From assembly GCA_030747035.1 (NCBI GenBank), contig JASLLM010000009.1:1-43651 (forward strand): a stretch of 43,651 bases of DNA, given 5' to 3'. The translations under genes were made by a program, and so were the position numbers. This document shows, piece after piece, positions 8,970-17,748 of the stretch (position 1 is the stretch's first letter; every line of letters starts with the position of its first letter). This DNA is from Alphaproteobacteria bacterium. GTDB taxonomy: Bacteria > Pseudomonadota > Alphaproteobacteria > GCA-2731375. The notes beneath the pieces were generated by a model. The model was not told the origin of the DNA. It saw only the letters and a program-made list of their open reading frames with translations, and ran no database searches.

Positions 8970-8994
8970 CCGCGCCCAAGGGGCGCGGTTTTTT
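8970..8994 (+). terminator. Rho-independent terminator of rpmJ
   Basis: CCGCGCCC, loop AAG and GGGCGCGG make an 8-bp GC stem followed by six T, 38 bp after the rpmJ stop. Confidence 0.9.
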
Positions 8995-9063
8995 GTATTT
9001 CCATTCATTGTCGCCACTTCTTTTGCTATTACTGGTGCCGTCCATTGGCTGGAGACGATAACC

Positions 9064-10548
9064 ATGCAAATGCCTGAACCCGATGCCTCAATCCTGGCGC
9101 GGCGGTCGGAACTGATCACTGCCTTGCGTAAAATCGTGCCGGGCGACGGGGTCATCGCAGATGATGCGGGCATGCGGGTCTACGAATCCGACGGACTGCC
9201 CGCCTACCGGCAAATCCCCCTGGCCGTGGTGCTGCCCGATACGGTGGCGCAAATCGCGGACATTCTGCGTCTGTGCGATGAATGGGGGGTCAAGGTGGTG
9301 CCCCGGGGTGCCGGCACCTCGCTTTCGGGCGGCGCCCTGCCGCTGGCGGACGGCATTATCCTGGGCCTGGGAAAATTCAACAAGGTCTTGGAGATCGACT
9401 ACGACAACCGCGCCGTCAGGGTGCAGCCGGGCGTCACCAACCTGGGCATCAGCCAGGCCGTGGATGGCGAAGGATTTTACTACGCACCCGATCCGTCCAG
9501 CCAGATCGCCTGCTCCATCGGCGGCAATGTGGCCGAGAACGCCGGCGGCGTGCATTGCCTGAAATATGGCGTCACCACCAACAATTTGCTGGGGCTGGAG
9601 ATGGTGCTGCTGTCGGGCGAGGTTATCCGCCTGGGTGGCAAGCATCTCGATAGTGGCGGCTATGATCTGATGGGCCTGTTGACCGGGTCGGAAGGTCTGC
9701 TGGGCGTGATCACGGAAGTCACGGTAAGGATCCTGAAGAAGCCGGAGACCGCCCGCGCTGTACTGATTGGCTTTCCTTCCAGCGAGGCCGCCGGCACCTG
9801 CGTGGCCGAGGTTATCGGCGCCGGGATCATTCCGGGCGGCATGGAAATGATGGACCGGGCGGCCATTCATGCAGCGGAAGAATTTTGCCGGGCCGGCTAT
9901 CCGCTGGAGGCCGAGGCACTGTTGATCGTGGAACTGGACGGACCCGGGCCGGAGGTTGATCATCTGATCGAACAGGTGCGAAAAATCGCTGAGAGTTGCG
10001 GCTCCACCTCGCTCCGGGCATCCGAAAACGAGGCCGAGCGGACCGCGTTCTGGGCCGGACGCAAGGCCGCCTTCCCCGCCATTGGACGGATCAGCCCCGA
10101 TTATATGTGCATGGACGGCACCATTCCCCGCAACCGCCTGCCGGACGTGCTGGCGCGCATGAGCCAGTTGAGCGAAAAGCACGGACTGCGCGTCGCTAAT
10201 GTCTTCCATGCCGGCGACGGCAATCTGCATCCCTTGATCCTGTACGACGCCAACGCCGGTGAATTGGAAACGGCGGAGGCCTTCGGCGCCGACATCCTAC
10301 GCCTTTGCGTCGAGGTCGGCGGCGTGCTGACCGGTGAACATGGTGTCGGGGTGGAAAAGCGCGACCTGATGGCCGAGGTTTTCACGGAAGAGGACCTGGC
10401 CCAGCAACAGCGGGTGAAATGCGCCTTTGATCCCAATGGCCGCCTCAATCCGGGCAAGGTCTTTCCCGTGCTGCACAGTTGCGCCGAACTGGGCCGGCTG
10501 GAGGTGCACAAGGGAGAGCTGCCGTTCCCGGAAATTCCACGTTTCTGA
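9064..10548 (+). CDS. glcD: Glycolate oxidase, FAD-binding subunit GlcD
   Basis: 494 residues, the usual GlcD length. The FAD-binding_4 (PCMH) domain shows VVPRGAGTSLSGGALPLADG (~80), SSQIACSIGGNVAENAGGVH (~145) and LTGSEGLLGVITEVT. The C-terminal FAD-oxidase domain has HAGDGNLHPLILYD and LTGEHGVGVEKRDLM. GlcD oxidises glycolate (or D-lactate) to glyoxylate and passes electrons through GlcE and GlcF to the respiratory chain at the inner membrane. The start has GGAG 8 bp upstream. glcE and glcF follow directly. No glcC-type regulator is adjacent. Confidence 0.95.
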   Translation: MQMPEPDASILARRSELITALRKIVPGDGVIADDAGMRVYESDGLPAYRQIPLAVVLPDTVAQIADILRLCDEWGVKVVPRGAGTSLSGGALPLADGIILGLGKFNKVLEIDYDNRAVRVQPGVTNLGISQAVDGEGFYYAPDPSSQIACSIGGNVAENAGGVHCLKYGVTTNNLLGLEMVLLSGEVIRLGGKHLDSGGYDLMGLLTGSEGLLGVITEVTVRILKKPETARAVLIGFPSSEAAGTCVAEVIGAGIIPGGMEMMDRAAIHAAEEFCRAGYPLEAEALLIVELDGPGPEVDHLIEQVRKIAESCGSTSLRASENEAERTAFWAGRKAAFPAIGRISPDYMCMDGTIPRNRLPDVLARMSQLSEKHGLRVANVFHAGDGNLHPLILYDANAGELETAEAFGADILRLCVEVGGVLTGEHGVGVEKRDLMAEVFTEEDLAQQQRVKCAFDPNGRLNPGKVFPVLHSCAELGRLEVHKGELPFPEIPRF

Positions 10549-10558
10549 TGGGCTTCTG

Positions 10559-11791
10559 ATGGCCGAAACTCTGAAACCACGGGACGCCGCGCAAGTGGCC
10601 GAGCTGCTGACCTGGGCCGGTGCGGAGGATAAGACCGTCGAGCTGGTGGGCGGCGGCAGCAAGGCGGGCCTGGGCCGGCCCATGGACACGGACTACCGCC
10701 TGGACCTATCCGCCCTGGACGGCGTCAGCCTGTACGAGCCCGAAGAGCTTGTGCTGCGCGCCGGCGCCGCCACGCCCCTGGGTCAGATACAGGCCATGCT
10801 GGCGCAGCAGCGTCAGCAACTGGCTTTCGAGCCGCCGGATTTCGGCGATCTCTATCAAAATCTGCAGGAGCAGACCATCGGCGGCGTCCTGTCGGCCAAT
10901 CTAGCCGGTCCGCGGCGCATCAAGGCGGGCGCGGCACGGGACCATTTCTTGGGCCTTGAGGCCGTTTCGGGCCGGGGTCAGGCTTTCAAGTCCGGCGGCC
11001 GGGTGGTCAAGAACGTTACGGGCTACGATCTGTGCAAGCTGATGGCCGGCAGTTTCGGGACCCTGGCGGCGCTGACGGAAGTGACGGTCAAGGTATTGCC
11101 GGCGGCGGAAAAGGTCCGCACGGTGCTGCTGTTCGGCCAGGACGATGCCGCCGCCATATTGGCCATGAGTCAGGCCGCCGCCAGCCCGCACGAGATTTCC
11201 GCTCTGGCCCATCTGCCAGGCCCCATCGCGGCCCGTTCCGCTGTGTCCTATGTCGGCGGCGCCGGCGCGGCGGTAACGGCGGTACGCATCGAAGGGCCGG
11301 AACCGTCCGTCCTGCACCGGACCGCGGCCTTGCGGCGGCAATGGGGCACACTTGGCGCGGTGGAGGAATTGCACGGCCACAACAGCGCCGCCCTGTGGCG
11401 GGAGATCGCCAACGTGGCGCCCCTGTTGCCCGATGCGGAGGCCGCCATTTGGAAACTATCGGCAACGCCGTCCCTGGGCGCCGGCATCATGGCGGCAGCC
11501 CTGGCATCGGGCGGCGAAGGTTACTATGACTGGGCCGGCGGTCTGTTGTGGCTGTCCATTCCGGGCCAGGATGACGGCGGCGCGGCACTGGTGCGCGGCG
11601 CCTTGACCGGAACTGATGCCCGGGCGGATACGGGACATGCCACCTTGATGCGGGGCCCGGCTGCTCTGCGTGAACGCATAGACGTCTTTCAGCCCGGCGC
11701 GCCGGCCCTGGCCGCCTTGAGCGCACGGATCAAGGACTCCTTCGACCCCCGCCGGATCTTGAATCCCGGCCGCATGTATGGAGCCTACTAG
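10559..11791 (+). CDS. glcE: Glycolate oxidase subunit GlcE
   Basis: 410 residues from the ATG at 10559, 10 bp after the glcD stop; the frame is open further upstream but only inside glcD. It is a shorter FAD_binding_4 paralogue of GlcD: VELVGGGSKAGLGRP, LVLRAGAATPLGQIQAML, QTIGGVLSANLAGPRR and GRVVKNVTGYDLCKLMAGSF. The C-terminus ends in FDPRRILNPGRM, the usual FAD-oxidase tail. GlcE is required for the GlcDEF complex to work, probably binding a second FAD. Confidence 0.94.
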   Translation: MAETLKPRDAAQVAELLTWAGAEDKTVELVGGGSKAGLGRPMDTDYRLDLSALDGVSLYEPEELVLRAGAATPLGQIQAMLAQQRQQLAFEPPDFGDLYQNLQEQTIGGVLSANLAGPRRIKAGAARDHFLGLEAVSGRGQAFKSGGRVVKNVTGYDLCKLMAGSFGTLAALTEVTVKVLPAAEKVRTVLLFGQDDAAAILAMSQAAASPHEISALAHLPGPIAARSAVSYVGGAGAAVTAVRIEGPEPSVLHRTAALRRQWGTLGAVEELHGHNSAALWREIANVAPLLPDAEAAIWKLSATPSLGAGIMAAALASGGEGYYDWAGGLLWLSIPGQDDGGAALVRGALTGTDARADTGHATLMRGPAALRERIDVFQPGAPALAALSARIKDSFDPRRILNPGRMYGAY

Positions 11792-11793
11792 AC

Positions 11794-13077
11794 ATGCGTA
11801 CGGATTTTCAGAGCGAGCAGCTGGCCGATCCGGCGGTGGCCGAGGCTGATGGTATCCTGCGCAAGTGCGTCCATTGCGGCTTTTGCACCGCGACCTGTCC
11901 CACCTATGTCATGCTGGGCGATGAACTGGACAGCCCCCGGGGCCGGGTTTACCTGATCAAGAATATGCTGGAAAGCGGCGCCCCGCCCGATGAACGCACG
12001 GTGCGCCATATTGACCGCTGTCTCTCGTGTCTATCGTGCATGACCACCTGCCCCTCCGGCGTCGACTATATGCACCTGCTGGATGGGGCCCGGTCCCGGA
12101 TCGAACAGCAATTCCGCCGGCCCCTGGCGGAACGCTGGCTGCGTACGCTGCTGGCGACGGTGTTGCCCCGGCCGGGCCTGTTCCGCCTGGCCTTGCGGGG
12201 CGCGCGGCTGGCCAAGCCCTTCGCCGCGCTGGCACCGGGCCGTCTAAAGGCGATGCTGGCCATGGCCCCGGATAGACTGCCCCCGGCCTCCGCTCTTGAC
12301 CGCCCGCAAGTGCACCCGGCTCAAGGACCCCGCAAGATGCGCGTGGCCATGCTGACCGGTTGCGCCCAACAGGTGCTGGATCCGGATATCAATGCCGCCA
12401 CCATCCGCCTGCTGACCCGCCTGGGCTGTGACGTCGTGGTGGCCAGGGAGGCTGGCTGTTGCGGCGCCTTGACCCATCACATGGGACGGGAAGCCGAGGC
12501 CATGGCCGCCGTGCGCGCCAACGTCGCAGCCTGGGGGAAGGAACTGGAGGGCGAGGGCCTGGACGCGGTGGTGATCAATGCTTCCGGCTGCGGCACAACG
12601 GTCAAGGATTACGGCCATATGCTGGCCGATGATCCTGACTGGGCCGAACCGGCCAAACGCATCGCCGCCCTGGCTCTGGATATCAGCGAATTGTTGCAGC
12701 GGCTGGAATTGCCAGCGGCGAAATCGCCCCAGTCGTTGAAGGTGGCCTACCATGCCGCCTGCTCCCTGCAACATGGCCAGAAGATCACCGAGGCGCCGAA
12801 ACAGTTGTTGGAACAGGCGGGCTTCCAGGTCATGGCGGTGCCGGAGGGGCATTTGTGCTGTGGTTCCGCCGGCACCTACAATTTGCTGCAGCCCGAACTG
12901 GCGGGACGTCTGCTGGAGCGCAAGGCGGGCAATATCAACAGCCTGCAGCCGGATCTGGTCGCCGCCGGCAATATCGGCTGCATGGTGCAGCTTGGCAATG
13001 GTTTGGATATCCCCGTGGTCCATATGGTGGAACTGCTGGACTGGGCCACGGGCGGCCCTAAGCCCGCGGGTATTTAA
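11794..13077 (+). CDS. glcF: Glycolate oxidase iron-sulfur subunit GlcF
   Basis: 427 residues. Two ferredoxin-type [4Fe-4S] motifs lie at C25-x2-C28-x2-C31-x3-C35 (CVHCGFCTATCP) and C76-x2-C79-x2-C82-x3-C86 (CLSCLSCMTTCP). Two cysteine-rich CCG domains follow, with EAGCCGALTHHMG and HLCCGSAGTYNL. This subunit carries electrons from the flavin subunits towards quinone. It begins 2 bp after the glcE stop, completing a tight glcDEF operon. Confidence 0.95.
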   Translation: MRTDFQSEQLADPAVAEADGILRKCVHCGFCTATCPTYVMLGDELDSPRGRVYLIKNMLESGAPPDERTVRHIDRCLSCLSCMTTCPSGVDYMHLLDGARSRIEQQFRRPLAERWLRTLLATVLPRPGLFRLALRGARLAKPFAALAPGRLKAMLAMAPDRLPPASALDRPQVHPAQGPRKMRVAMLTGCAQQVLDPDINAATIRLLTRLGCDVVVAREAGCCGALTHHMGREAEAMAAVRANVAAWGKELEGEGLDAVVINASGCGTTVKDYGHMLADDPDWAEPAKRIAALALDISELLQRLELPAAKSPQSLKVAYHAACSLQHGQKITEAPKQLLEQAGFQVMAVPEGHLCCGSAGTYNLLQPELAGRLLERKAGNINSLQPDLVAAGNIGCMVQLGNGLDIPVVHMVELLDWATGGPKPAGI

Positions 13078-13124
13078 CAAGCTGGTGAAAAAGTCTGCAA
13101 TATCCTCGCAACAAGGCGAATATC

Positions 13125-13255
13125 GTCACTCCCGCGAAAGCGGGAGTCCATGCCTGTAACCGCTGTATCGTGTAAAGTATTGAAAAATACTATGCTTTAA
13201 GCTCAGCATGGATTCCCGCGAAGCCTGTCCTCGCGAAGGCGGGGGCGGGAATGAC
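13125..13255. repeat. REPIN-like element: two inverted palindromic units
   Basis: The left unit is a perfect hairpin, ACTCCCGC-GAAA-GCGGGAGT (13128-13147), followed by TCCATGC. The right unit, in opposite orientation, begins GCATGGATTCCCGCGAAG and ends GGCGGGAATGAC, with a longer imperfect hairpin. The pair is separated by ~55 bp of AT-richer sequence and sits between the convergent 3' ends of glcF and pdxY. This is the usual place and form of REP doublets mobilised by RAYT transposases. No transposase is in the window. Confidence 0.75.
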
Positions 13256-13303
13256 AGTTTTGCGAACGTTTTAAGCCTGCCGAAATCGTTATTCAGCCGC
13301 CGG

Positions 13304-14134
13304 TCAAGCCAGCCGTTCAACCTCAAACGTTTGACTTGGCGCCATAACCTCCGCTTGAGCGGTGACAATGGCCAATTCGTCGGACCCCTGCGCGATGGAG
13401 GCCTCGATCAAACCATGCAGGGCACTACTGGCCCAGGCCAGGGCGGCGGCGATGTCGCCGTGGTTGAGATAATGGCCCAATAGAATGGCGGCAAAGGCAT
13501 CGCCGGTGCCTTTCGGCACCTTGCCCACGTCCGCCACCAACGGAACCCGGACCTGAAAGACCCCTTCCTTGCAGACCGCTAGATTGTGCAGCCATTCCCC
13601 GCGCCGCGCCGCACTGGTGCAGACCACGATCTCGGGCGCCAGGCCTTGCGCGGCGGCGACGGCGTCATCCAGGCCATTGATCTCCCGGCCACTCAACCAG
13701 GCCAGCTCAAAGAGGTTCGGGGTCGCCAGACCGGCGCGGGGCAACAGCCGCTGCCGCACCGCCCGGGCGAGATCCTCGCCCACGTACAGGCTGCCTTCAT
13801 CGCCCAGCACGGGATCACAAACCACCAGGGCATCGGGTGCGGCATCGAGCGCCCGCAGGGCGACATCAACGCTCTCCGCCTGCCCCAGATAGCCCGTATG
13901 CACGGCGGCGCAATCGCCAAGAAAGCCGCGCTCGATCAAACCGTCCAGCAACTGGTTTTGCCGTTCAATTTCCACCGGCCCGCCGCCATAACCGCCGTGG
14001 CCCGGGTGGTTGGAAAACAACACCGTCGGCAGGTGTTGGACCTGATGCCCCATAAGGTGCCACGCGGGCACGCAGGCCTGCCCGCCCACATGGCCGTAAA
14101 CCACGTGGGAAGTGAGGCTGAAAATATTGGCCAT
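13304..14134 (-). CDS. pdxY: Pyridoxal kinase PdxY
   Basis: 276 residues from the ATG at 14134, which has GGAAGGA upstream; the frame is open for 56 more codons but they look non-coding. It starts MANIFSLTSHVVYGHVGG, with the PdxK/PdxY substrate-binding pattern, then LFSNHPGHGGYGG, DPVLGDEGSLYV and the ribokinase-type KGTGDAFAAILLG containing the catalytic Asp. PdxY phosphorylates pyridoxal to pyridoxal 5'-phosphate in the B6 salvage pathway. It is convergent with the glc operon. Confidence 0.93.
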   Translation of the reverse strand: MANIFSLTSHVVYGHVGGQACVPAWHLMGHQVQHLPTVLFSNHPGHGGYGGGPVEIERQNQLLDGLIERGFLGDCAAVHTGYLGQAESVDVALRALDAAPDALVVCDPVLGDEGSLYVGEDLARAVRQRLLPRAGLATPNLFELAWLSGREINGLDDAVAAAQGLAPEIVVCTSAARRGEWLHNLAVCKEGVFQVRVPLVADVGKVPKGTGDAFAAILLGHYLNHGDIAAALAWASSALHGLIEASIAQGSDELAIVTAQAEVMAPSQTFEVERLA

Positions 14135-14558
14135 GGCGGCAATGTCCTTCCCGGACCGTAAAAATGCAGGCCAACAGCATAGCCTTTGCCTCTGTTTCAG
14201 CGCCACCGGCTTAACATGGATTTGTCGTGAAATACGCCGTCCCAAAATTTGAGCGGCATTCGATTTCCCGCCGTGCCAATACAGTTCAACGGCCAACCGC
14301 ACGCTTCAATGTCTGGCGGGCAAAGGGCAAATACCTTCTACCGCCAATTCATGCGCCAATCGTGACACAGACCATGGACCAGCCGCCCCGCAAATGGTAT
14401 GTGCCAGTCACTATCGCCTCTCATTTAGATTTCCCAAAAAAATAATCTGGATGCCTATTTGACGGAATACGACGCCGGCGAATGTTTTGCCTGGCTGGCG
14501 GCGAGAATGTGCCGGTGGCGCGAATAGAATAGACGAAACAGCGGAATCATCGGATCAC
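14135..14558. other. Intergenic region between pdxY and desaturase
   Basis: About 420 bp between divergent genes. It must hold promoters for pdxY (minus) and the desaturase (plus), but I see no convincing -35/-10 pair. A 72-codon plus-strand frame (14227-14445) lacks a ribosome site and family resemblance. The base composition drops visibly towards the desaturase. Confidence 0.5.
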
Positions 14559-15617
14559 ATGAACACATCTCAAAGCGGCGCGCCCCACCCCGAAGCGCCT
14601 GGTCTCTCCCTGGAAGAGCTGAAGGCGCTTGGTCAGAAGCTTGCCGCGCATTGCAGAAATTACCGCGACACCAGCTTGGGACGCAGCCTGACACAACTTT
14701 TTGTCACAATGGGTCTGTTTCTCGGCAGCTTCGCTCTGATGCTATGGAGTCTTGATTTTTCCTATCTTCTGACCCTTGCACTGGCGCTGCCCGTCGGCGG
14801 GCTGCTGGTTCGCCTCTTTATCGTGCAGCACGACTGCGGCCACGGAGCCTTTTTCAGATCCAGAACCGCCAACGACCAGTTGGGCCGTACTCTCAGCCTT
14901 TTCACCGTTACGCCGTATCATTTCTGGAAGCGGGCGCATGCGATCCATCATGCCAATTGTGGAAATCTGGAAAAACGCGGTGTCGGCGATATCTCAACCC
15001 TCACCGTCGGTGAATACAAGGCCCTGCCCCACTGGTCCCGACTGATATACCGGCTCTACAGAAACCCGGTCGTCTTGTTTCTGATCGGCGTTCCCATTCA
15101 CTTCGCCATTCTTCAACGTATTCCTTTCGGCCAGCCTCTGCCCATGGGACAAATCTGGCGTAGCATTCTGGGGCTCGATCTTGCCCTGGTTGTCTTTCTC
15201 GGCGGCTGGATGTACCTGTTTGGCGTGGGGCCTTTCCTGTCGGTATATCTGCCTATTTTGGCCGCCGCCTCGATTATTAGCGGTTGGATGTTCTTCGTTC
15301 AGCACCAATATGAAGACGTCTACTGGGAGCAGGACGGGGAATGGAGCTTTCATCTCGCGGGCCTATTGGGCAGCTCCTATTATGTCCTGCCAAAAACGGT
15401 GCAATGGCTCACGGGCAGCATCGGCCTGCATCATGTTCACCATCTGAACAGCAGTATTCCCAATTATCGGCTACAGGAATGTCTCGATGCCAGCCCCGAG
15501 CTATTGGCAATACCGAAAAAACTACGCTTTTTCGAAAGTCTCAAATGCATCCCTCTTGCCCTGTGGGACGAGGATAGCAGGAAATTAGTGCGTATCGCGG
15601 AGGTACGGGAGCGATGA
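14559..15617 (+). CDS. Membrane fatty acid desaturase (delta-12/omega-6 type)
   Basis: 352 residues from the ATG at 14559. The three histidine boxes of membrane di-iron desaturases are present: H91-DCG-H95, H127-AI-H130-H131 and H291-HV-H294-H295 (HHVHHLNSSIPNY). Two hydrophobic hairpins flank them (about 45-90 and 195-260). VQHQYEDVYWEQDGEW between boxes 2 and 3 is typical of delta-12-like acyl-lipid desaturases. The enzyme inserts a double bond into membrane acyl chains with O2 and ferredoxin or similar. No strong ribosome site is seen. It converges on the prenyl synthase gene, 36 bp away, and both look less G+C-rich than their neighbours. Confidence 0.88.
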   Translation: MNTSQSGAPHPEAPGLSLEELKALGQKLAAHCRNYRDTSLGRSLTQLFVTMGLFLGSFALMLWSLDFSYLLTLALALPVGGLLVRLFIVQHDCGHGAFFRSRTANDQLGRTLSLFTVTPYHFWKRAHAIHHANCGNLEKRGVGDISTLTVGEYKALPHWSRLIYRLYRNPVVLFLIGVPIHFAILQRIPFGQPLPMGQIWRSILGLDLALVVFLGGWMYLFGVGPFLSVYLPILAAASIISGWMFFVQHQYEDVYWEQDGEWSFHLAGLLGSSYYVLPKTVQWLTGSIGLHHVHHLNSSIPNYRLQECLDASPELLAIPKKLRFFESLKCIPLALWDEDSRKLVRIAEVRER

Positions 15618-15653
15618 TCACCTCCTGCATGCGCTAAACACAGGTCATCGTCC

Positions 15654-16523
15654 TTAAATTGGCGACCAACTCGCATGGCGCGCCAGGTTGCGCAGAATTT
15701 CGGCTTCAGGGCCAAAGCGGTCGAGACAGGACAGCGCGATCTCCTGATACCTCTCGGCCTGGATTCTTGTTTCCCTGACACCGAAGAAATGGATGGCCGT
15801 TCGCTTGCCGACATCACTACCCGGTAGCTTACCGACTTCGCTCAGACCCGCCTCCACATCAGCGACATCATCGAGATACTGGTACGACAGTCCGAGGTTC
15901 ATGCAGGCCTCATAGACGGCCGTGCGATCATCCTCGCTGGCGCCGCAAAAAGTCGCGCCCACCCGCGCAGCCGAGGCGTAAAGCGCACCGCTTTTCCGTC
16001 GGTAGCACTTGAGCATCATCGCTTGCTCGTCACCACTTGACGGCTGAGATAGATCGATCTCCTGACCCTCGATCATCAAAAGAGCGGCGTTGCTCATCTC
16101 GATCGCTCCCGCCAGTCGCCGTTCGGGCCTCACGGATGGGTTGTCGAGCACCACACGATAAGCCATGTTGATCAGATACATCGGCGCCAGATGGACGGCC
16201 CAGGCCGGATATATCATGTGGGCGCTGGGCTTCCCACGCCGGTAGTCGGCATCATCCATCGATGGCAAATCGTCCAGAATAAGTGACGCCCCGTGCGCCA
16301 TCTCGACACCGCAGGCAAGCGGCATACATATCCTCATGGCGTCCTGGTCAAAGATGCTTCCCGCCGCGATGGCCACCATGGCGCGCCAGCGGTGTCCGCC
16401 GCCCAGCACGCCATATTTGGCCGTGCGGCAGATCTCCGTGTCGTCCTGCGACGACAAAAGTTCTTCGAGACGCTGCTCAATGGATTGTCGGACGTGCGTC
16501 TTGAAGGCCTCAAATGTATTCAT
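15654..16523 (-). CDS. Polyprenyl diphosphate synthase (FPP/GGPP synthase-like)
   Basis: 289 residues from the ATG at 16523, preceded by AGGA at 6 bp. The first Asp-rich motif is ILDDLPSMDD (~82-91), followed by YRRGKPSAH; the second is YQYLDDVADVE. These are the Mg-diphosphate sites of trans-isoprenyl diphosphate synthases, which condense IPP with allylic diphosphates. The usual GGKRxRP signature near residue 42 is replaced by GGGHRWRA, so the lysine and proline are missing. That suggests a divergent subgroup of unclear chain length rather than the housekeeping IspA. Alternatives are FPP, GGPP or a secondary-metabolite synthase. Confidence 0.85.
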   Translation of the reverse strand: MNTFEAFKTHVRQSIEQRLEELLSSQDDTEICRTAKYGVLGGGHRWRAMVAIAAGSIFDQDAMRICMPLACGVEMAHGASLILDDLPSMDDADYRRGKPSAHMIYPAWAVHLAPMYLINMAYRVVLDNPSVRPERRLAGAIEMSNAALLMIEGQEIDLSQPSSGDEQAMMLKCYRRKSGALYASAARVGATFCGASEDDRTAVYEACMNLGLSYQYLDDVADVEAGLSEVGKLPGSDVGKRTAIHFFGVRETRIQAERYQEIALSCLDRFGPEAEILRNLARHASWSPI

Positions 16524-16865
16524 CAGAATTCCTAATTGAGCCACTCCATGCCGCGACAATGAAGCTGATTTCTGATTTCGTTTCAACCGACATGCCAATT
16601 TTGCTGATCTGGCCGTGTTCGGCGGCCCATTTGGGCCATGCGTCGTCATCCACTCACAGCCCTCCCGCCGCTTTCCGACTCGCAGTTGGATTCATCGGAT
16701 TATAGGGGCATGGGTTTTCTCGTAGGTCATCAATCAGGCTCGGGATTTTCCGGAACAAATCCTTTGCCACAGCATCACGACCGAAAAAATCATCCCGGTG
16801 CATGACAGACCGCGCTTCGCACGCCGCCGCTTCCGGAGCATCCATATATCAAAAAAAGGGGAGAA
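16524..16865. other. Intergenic region between tRNA-Val and the prenyl synthase gene
   Basis: About 340 bp. On the minus strand a run of seven T (near 16853-16859) just after the tRNA may end its transcript. A 63-codon minus-strand frame (16654-16845) has no ribosome site and no recognisable family, so I do not call it. I find no copy of the tRNA 3' end that would mark an integration site. Confidence 0.45.
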
Positions 16866-16942
16866 TGGTGGGCGCGCCTGGAATTGAACCAGGGACCTCC
16901 GCCATGTCAAGACGGCACTCTAACCATCTGAGCTACGCGCCC
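16866..16942 (-). tRNA. tRNA-Val (anticodon GAC)
   Basis: Minus-strand cloverleaf of 77 nt including encoded CCA. The acceptor stem is GGGCGCG/CGCGCCC with discriminator A. The D-arm contains TAGCTCAGATGGTTAGAG. The anticodon loop is TTGACAT with anticodon GAC, on a five-pair stem that includes one U-G pair. The T-arm is CCTGG-TTCAATT-CCAGG. It reads GUC and GUU valine codons. Confidence 0.95.
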
Positions 16943-16993
16943 GGAAGCATCCAAGCCGCATCGTGGCGGCATCGCGATGTTTCGCTGCCACGG

Positions 16994-17022
16994 GATATAT
17001 GGGAAAGCGCTGTGTGGCGCAA
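16994..17022 (-). promoter_or_regulatory. Promoter of tRNA-Val
   Basis: On the minus strand TTGCGC, a 17-bp spacer and TATATC form a sigma-70-like promoter about 50 bp upstream of the tRNA 5' end. Confidence 0.5.
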
Positions 17023-17129
17023 GCCTCTGTTGCGCGGGCCGGCCATATTCCATCGACGGCGTTGCTCTGACTAGAGAATCTTGCCACCATGCGGCCCGGT
17101 GAATAAGGTGTTTTTGGGGGGATTTCGCC

Positions 17130-17723
17130 ATGCACGTACCGACGTTCTTGAAATACAGCATCATGGCGGTGCTGCTGTCGTTGTCTTTTGCCTTGCCCGT
17201 ACAGGCGGCCGATCCGTTTGTGCTGGCACCGGCGGAGCCACAGCCGGCCGCTTCGGCTTTAAAACCAGGGCTGGCGGTCAAATATGCCTATGGCAGCGTG
17301 GAATGGCTGGATGCGGCGGAAACCTGGCGCGGCCACGCAAAGCCGGGAAAGCCTCTGGAGGGTTTCGTCTATGGCGATACCAACGGGGTCGATAATGCCT
17401 TGACCTCGGGCTCGAATATCGAAGTCATCGCATTCATCGCAGGCTATCTGCATTTCAAGGAAGGGGTGCATGAGCTTGAGTTTCAATCGAACGACGGCCT
17501 GCGCGTGACCTTGGCGGGCACGGAGGTCTACAAGCACGATGGCAAGCACGCCTGTGAATCCCTTGGCGCCATTCAGATCAAGGCCCCCAAAACCGGATGG
17601 TATGCCCTGCAGGCGCTGTATTTTCAAAAGAAGGGCACGGCCTGTCTCGATCTGAGCATGCGCAAGCCCGGCGGGGAGTGGGATTGGACGGCGCCCGAGA
17701 TGTACGGCCATGTTCCACAATAG
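17130..17723 (+). CDS. Secreted PA14-like domain protein
   Basis: 197 residues. A clear signal peptide (hydrophobic YSIMAVLLSLSFALPVQA, cleavage near VQA-AD) points to the periplasm or outside. The rest looks like a single PA14-type beta domain: WLDAAETW, FKEGVHELEFQSNDGLRVTL (the typical 'distorted D-G-x-R-V' core), GTEVYKHDGKHACE and KTGWYALQALYFQKKG. PA14 domains usually bind carbohydrate. Two cysteines (in HACESLG and TACLDL) could form a disulfide. GGGGGGA lies 8 bp before the start. It is upstream of the hydrolase gene on the same strand. Function unknown. Confidence 0.65.
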   Translation: MHVPTFLKYSIMAVLLSLSFALPVQAADPFVLAPAEPQPAASALKPGLAVKYAYGSVEWLDAAETWRGHAKPGKPLEGFVYGDTNGVDNALTSGSNIEVIAFIAGYLHFKEGVHELEFQSNDGLRVTLAGTEVYKHDGKHACESLGAIQIKAPKTGWYALQALYFQKKGTACLDLSMRKPGGEWDWTAPEMYGHVPQ

Positions 17724-17748
17724 TCGGGAAATGTTTTAGACTCGCGTC

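Noticed and set aside
14227-14445. 72-codon plus-strand frame between pdxY and desaturase
   Set aside because: No ribosome site, no recognisable domain, biased composition; probably chance in an intergenic gap.
16654-16845. 63-codon minus-strand frame downstream of tRNA-Val
   Set aside because: No ribosome site at either possible start and no family resemblance; may be a degraded fragment.
16524-16942. tRNA-Val as an attachment site of an integrated island
   Set aside because: I looked for a second copy of the tRNA 3' end around 14135-14560 and found none, and there is no integrase.
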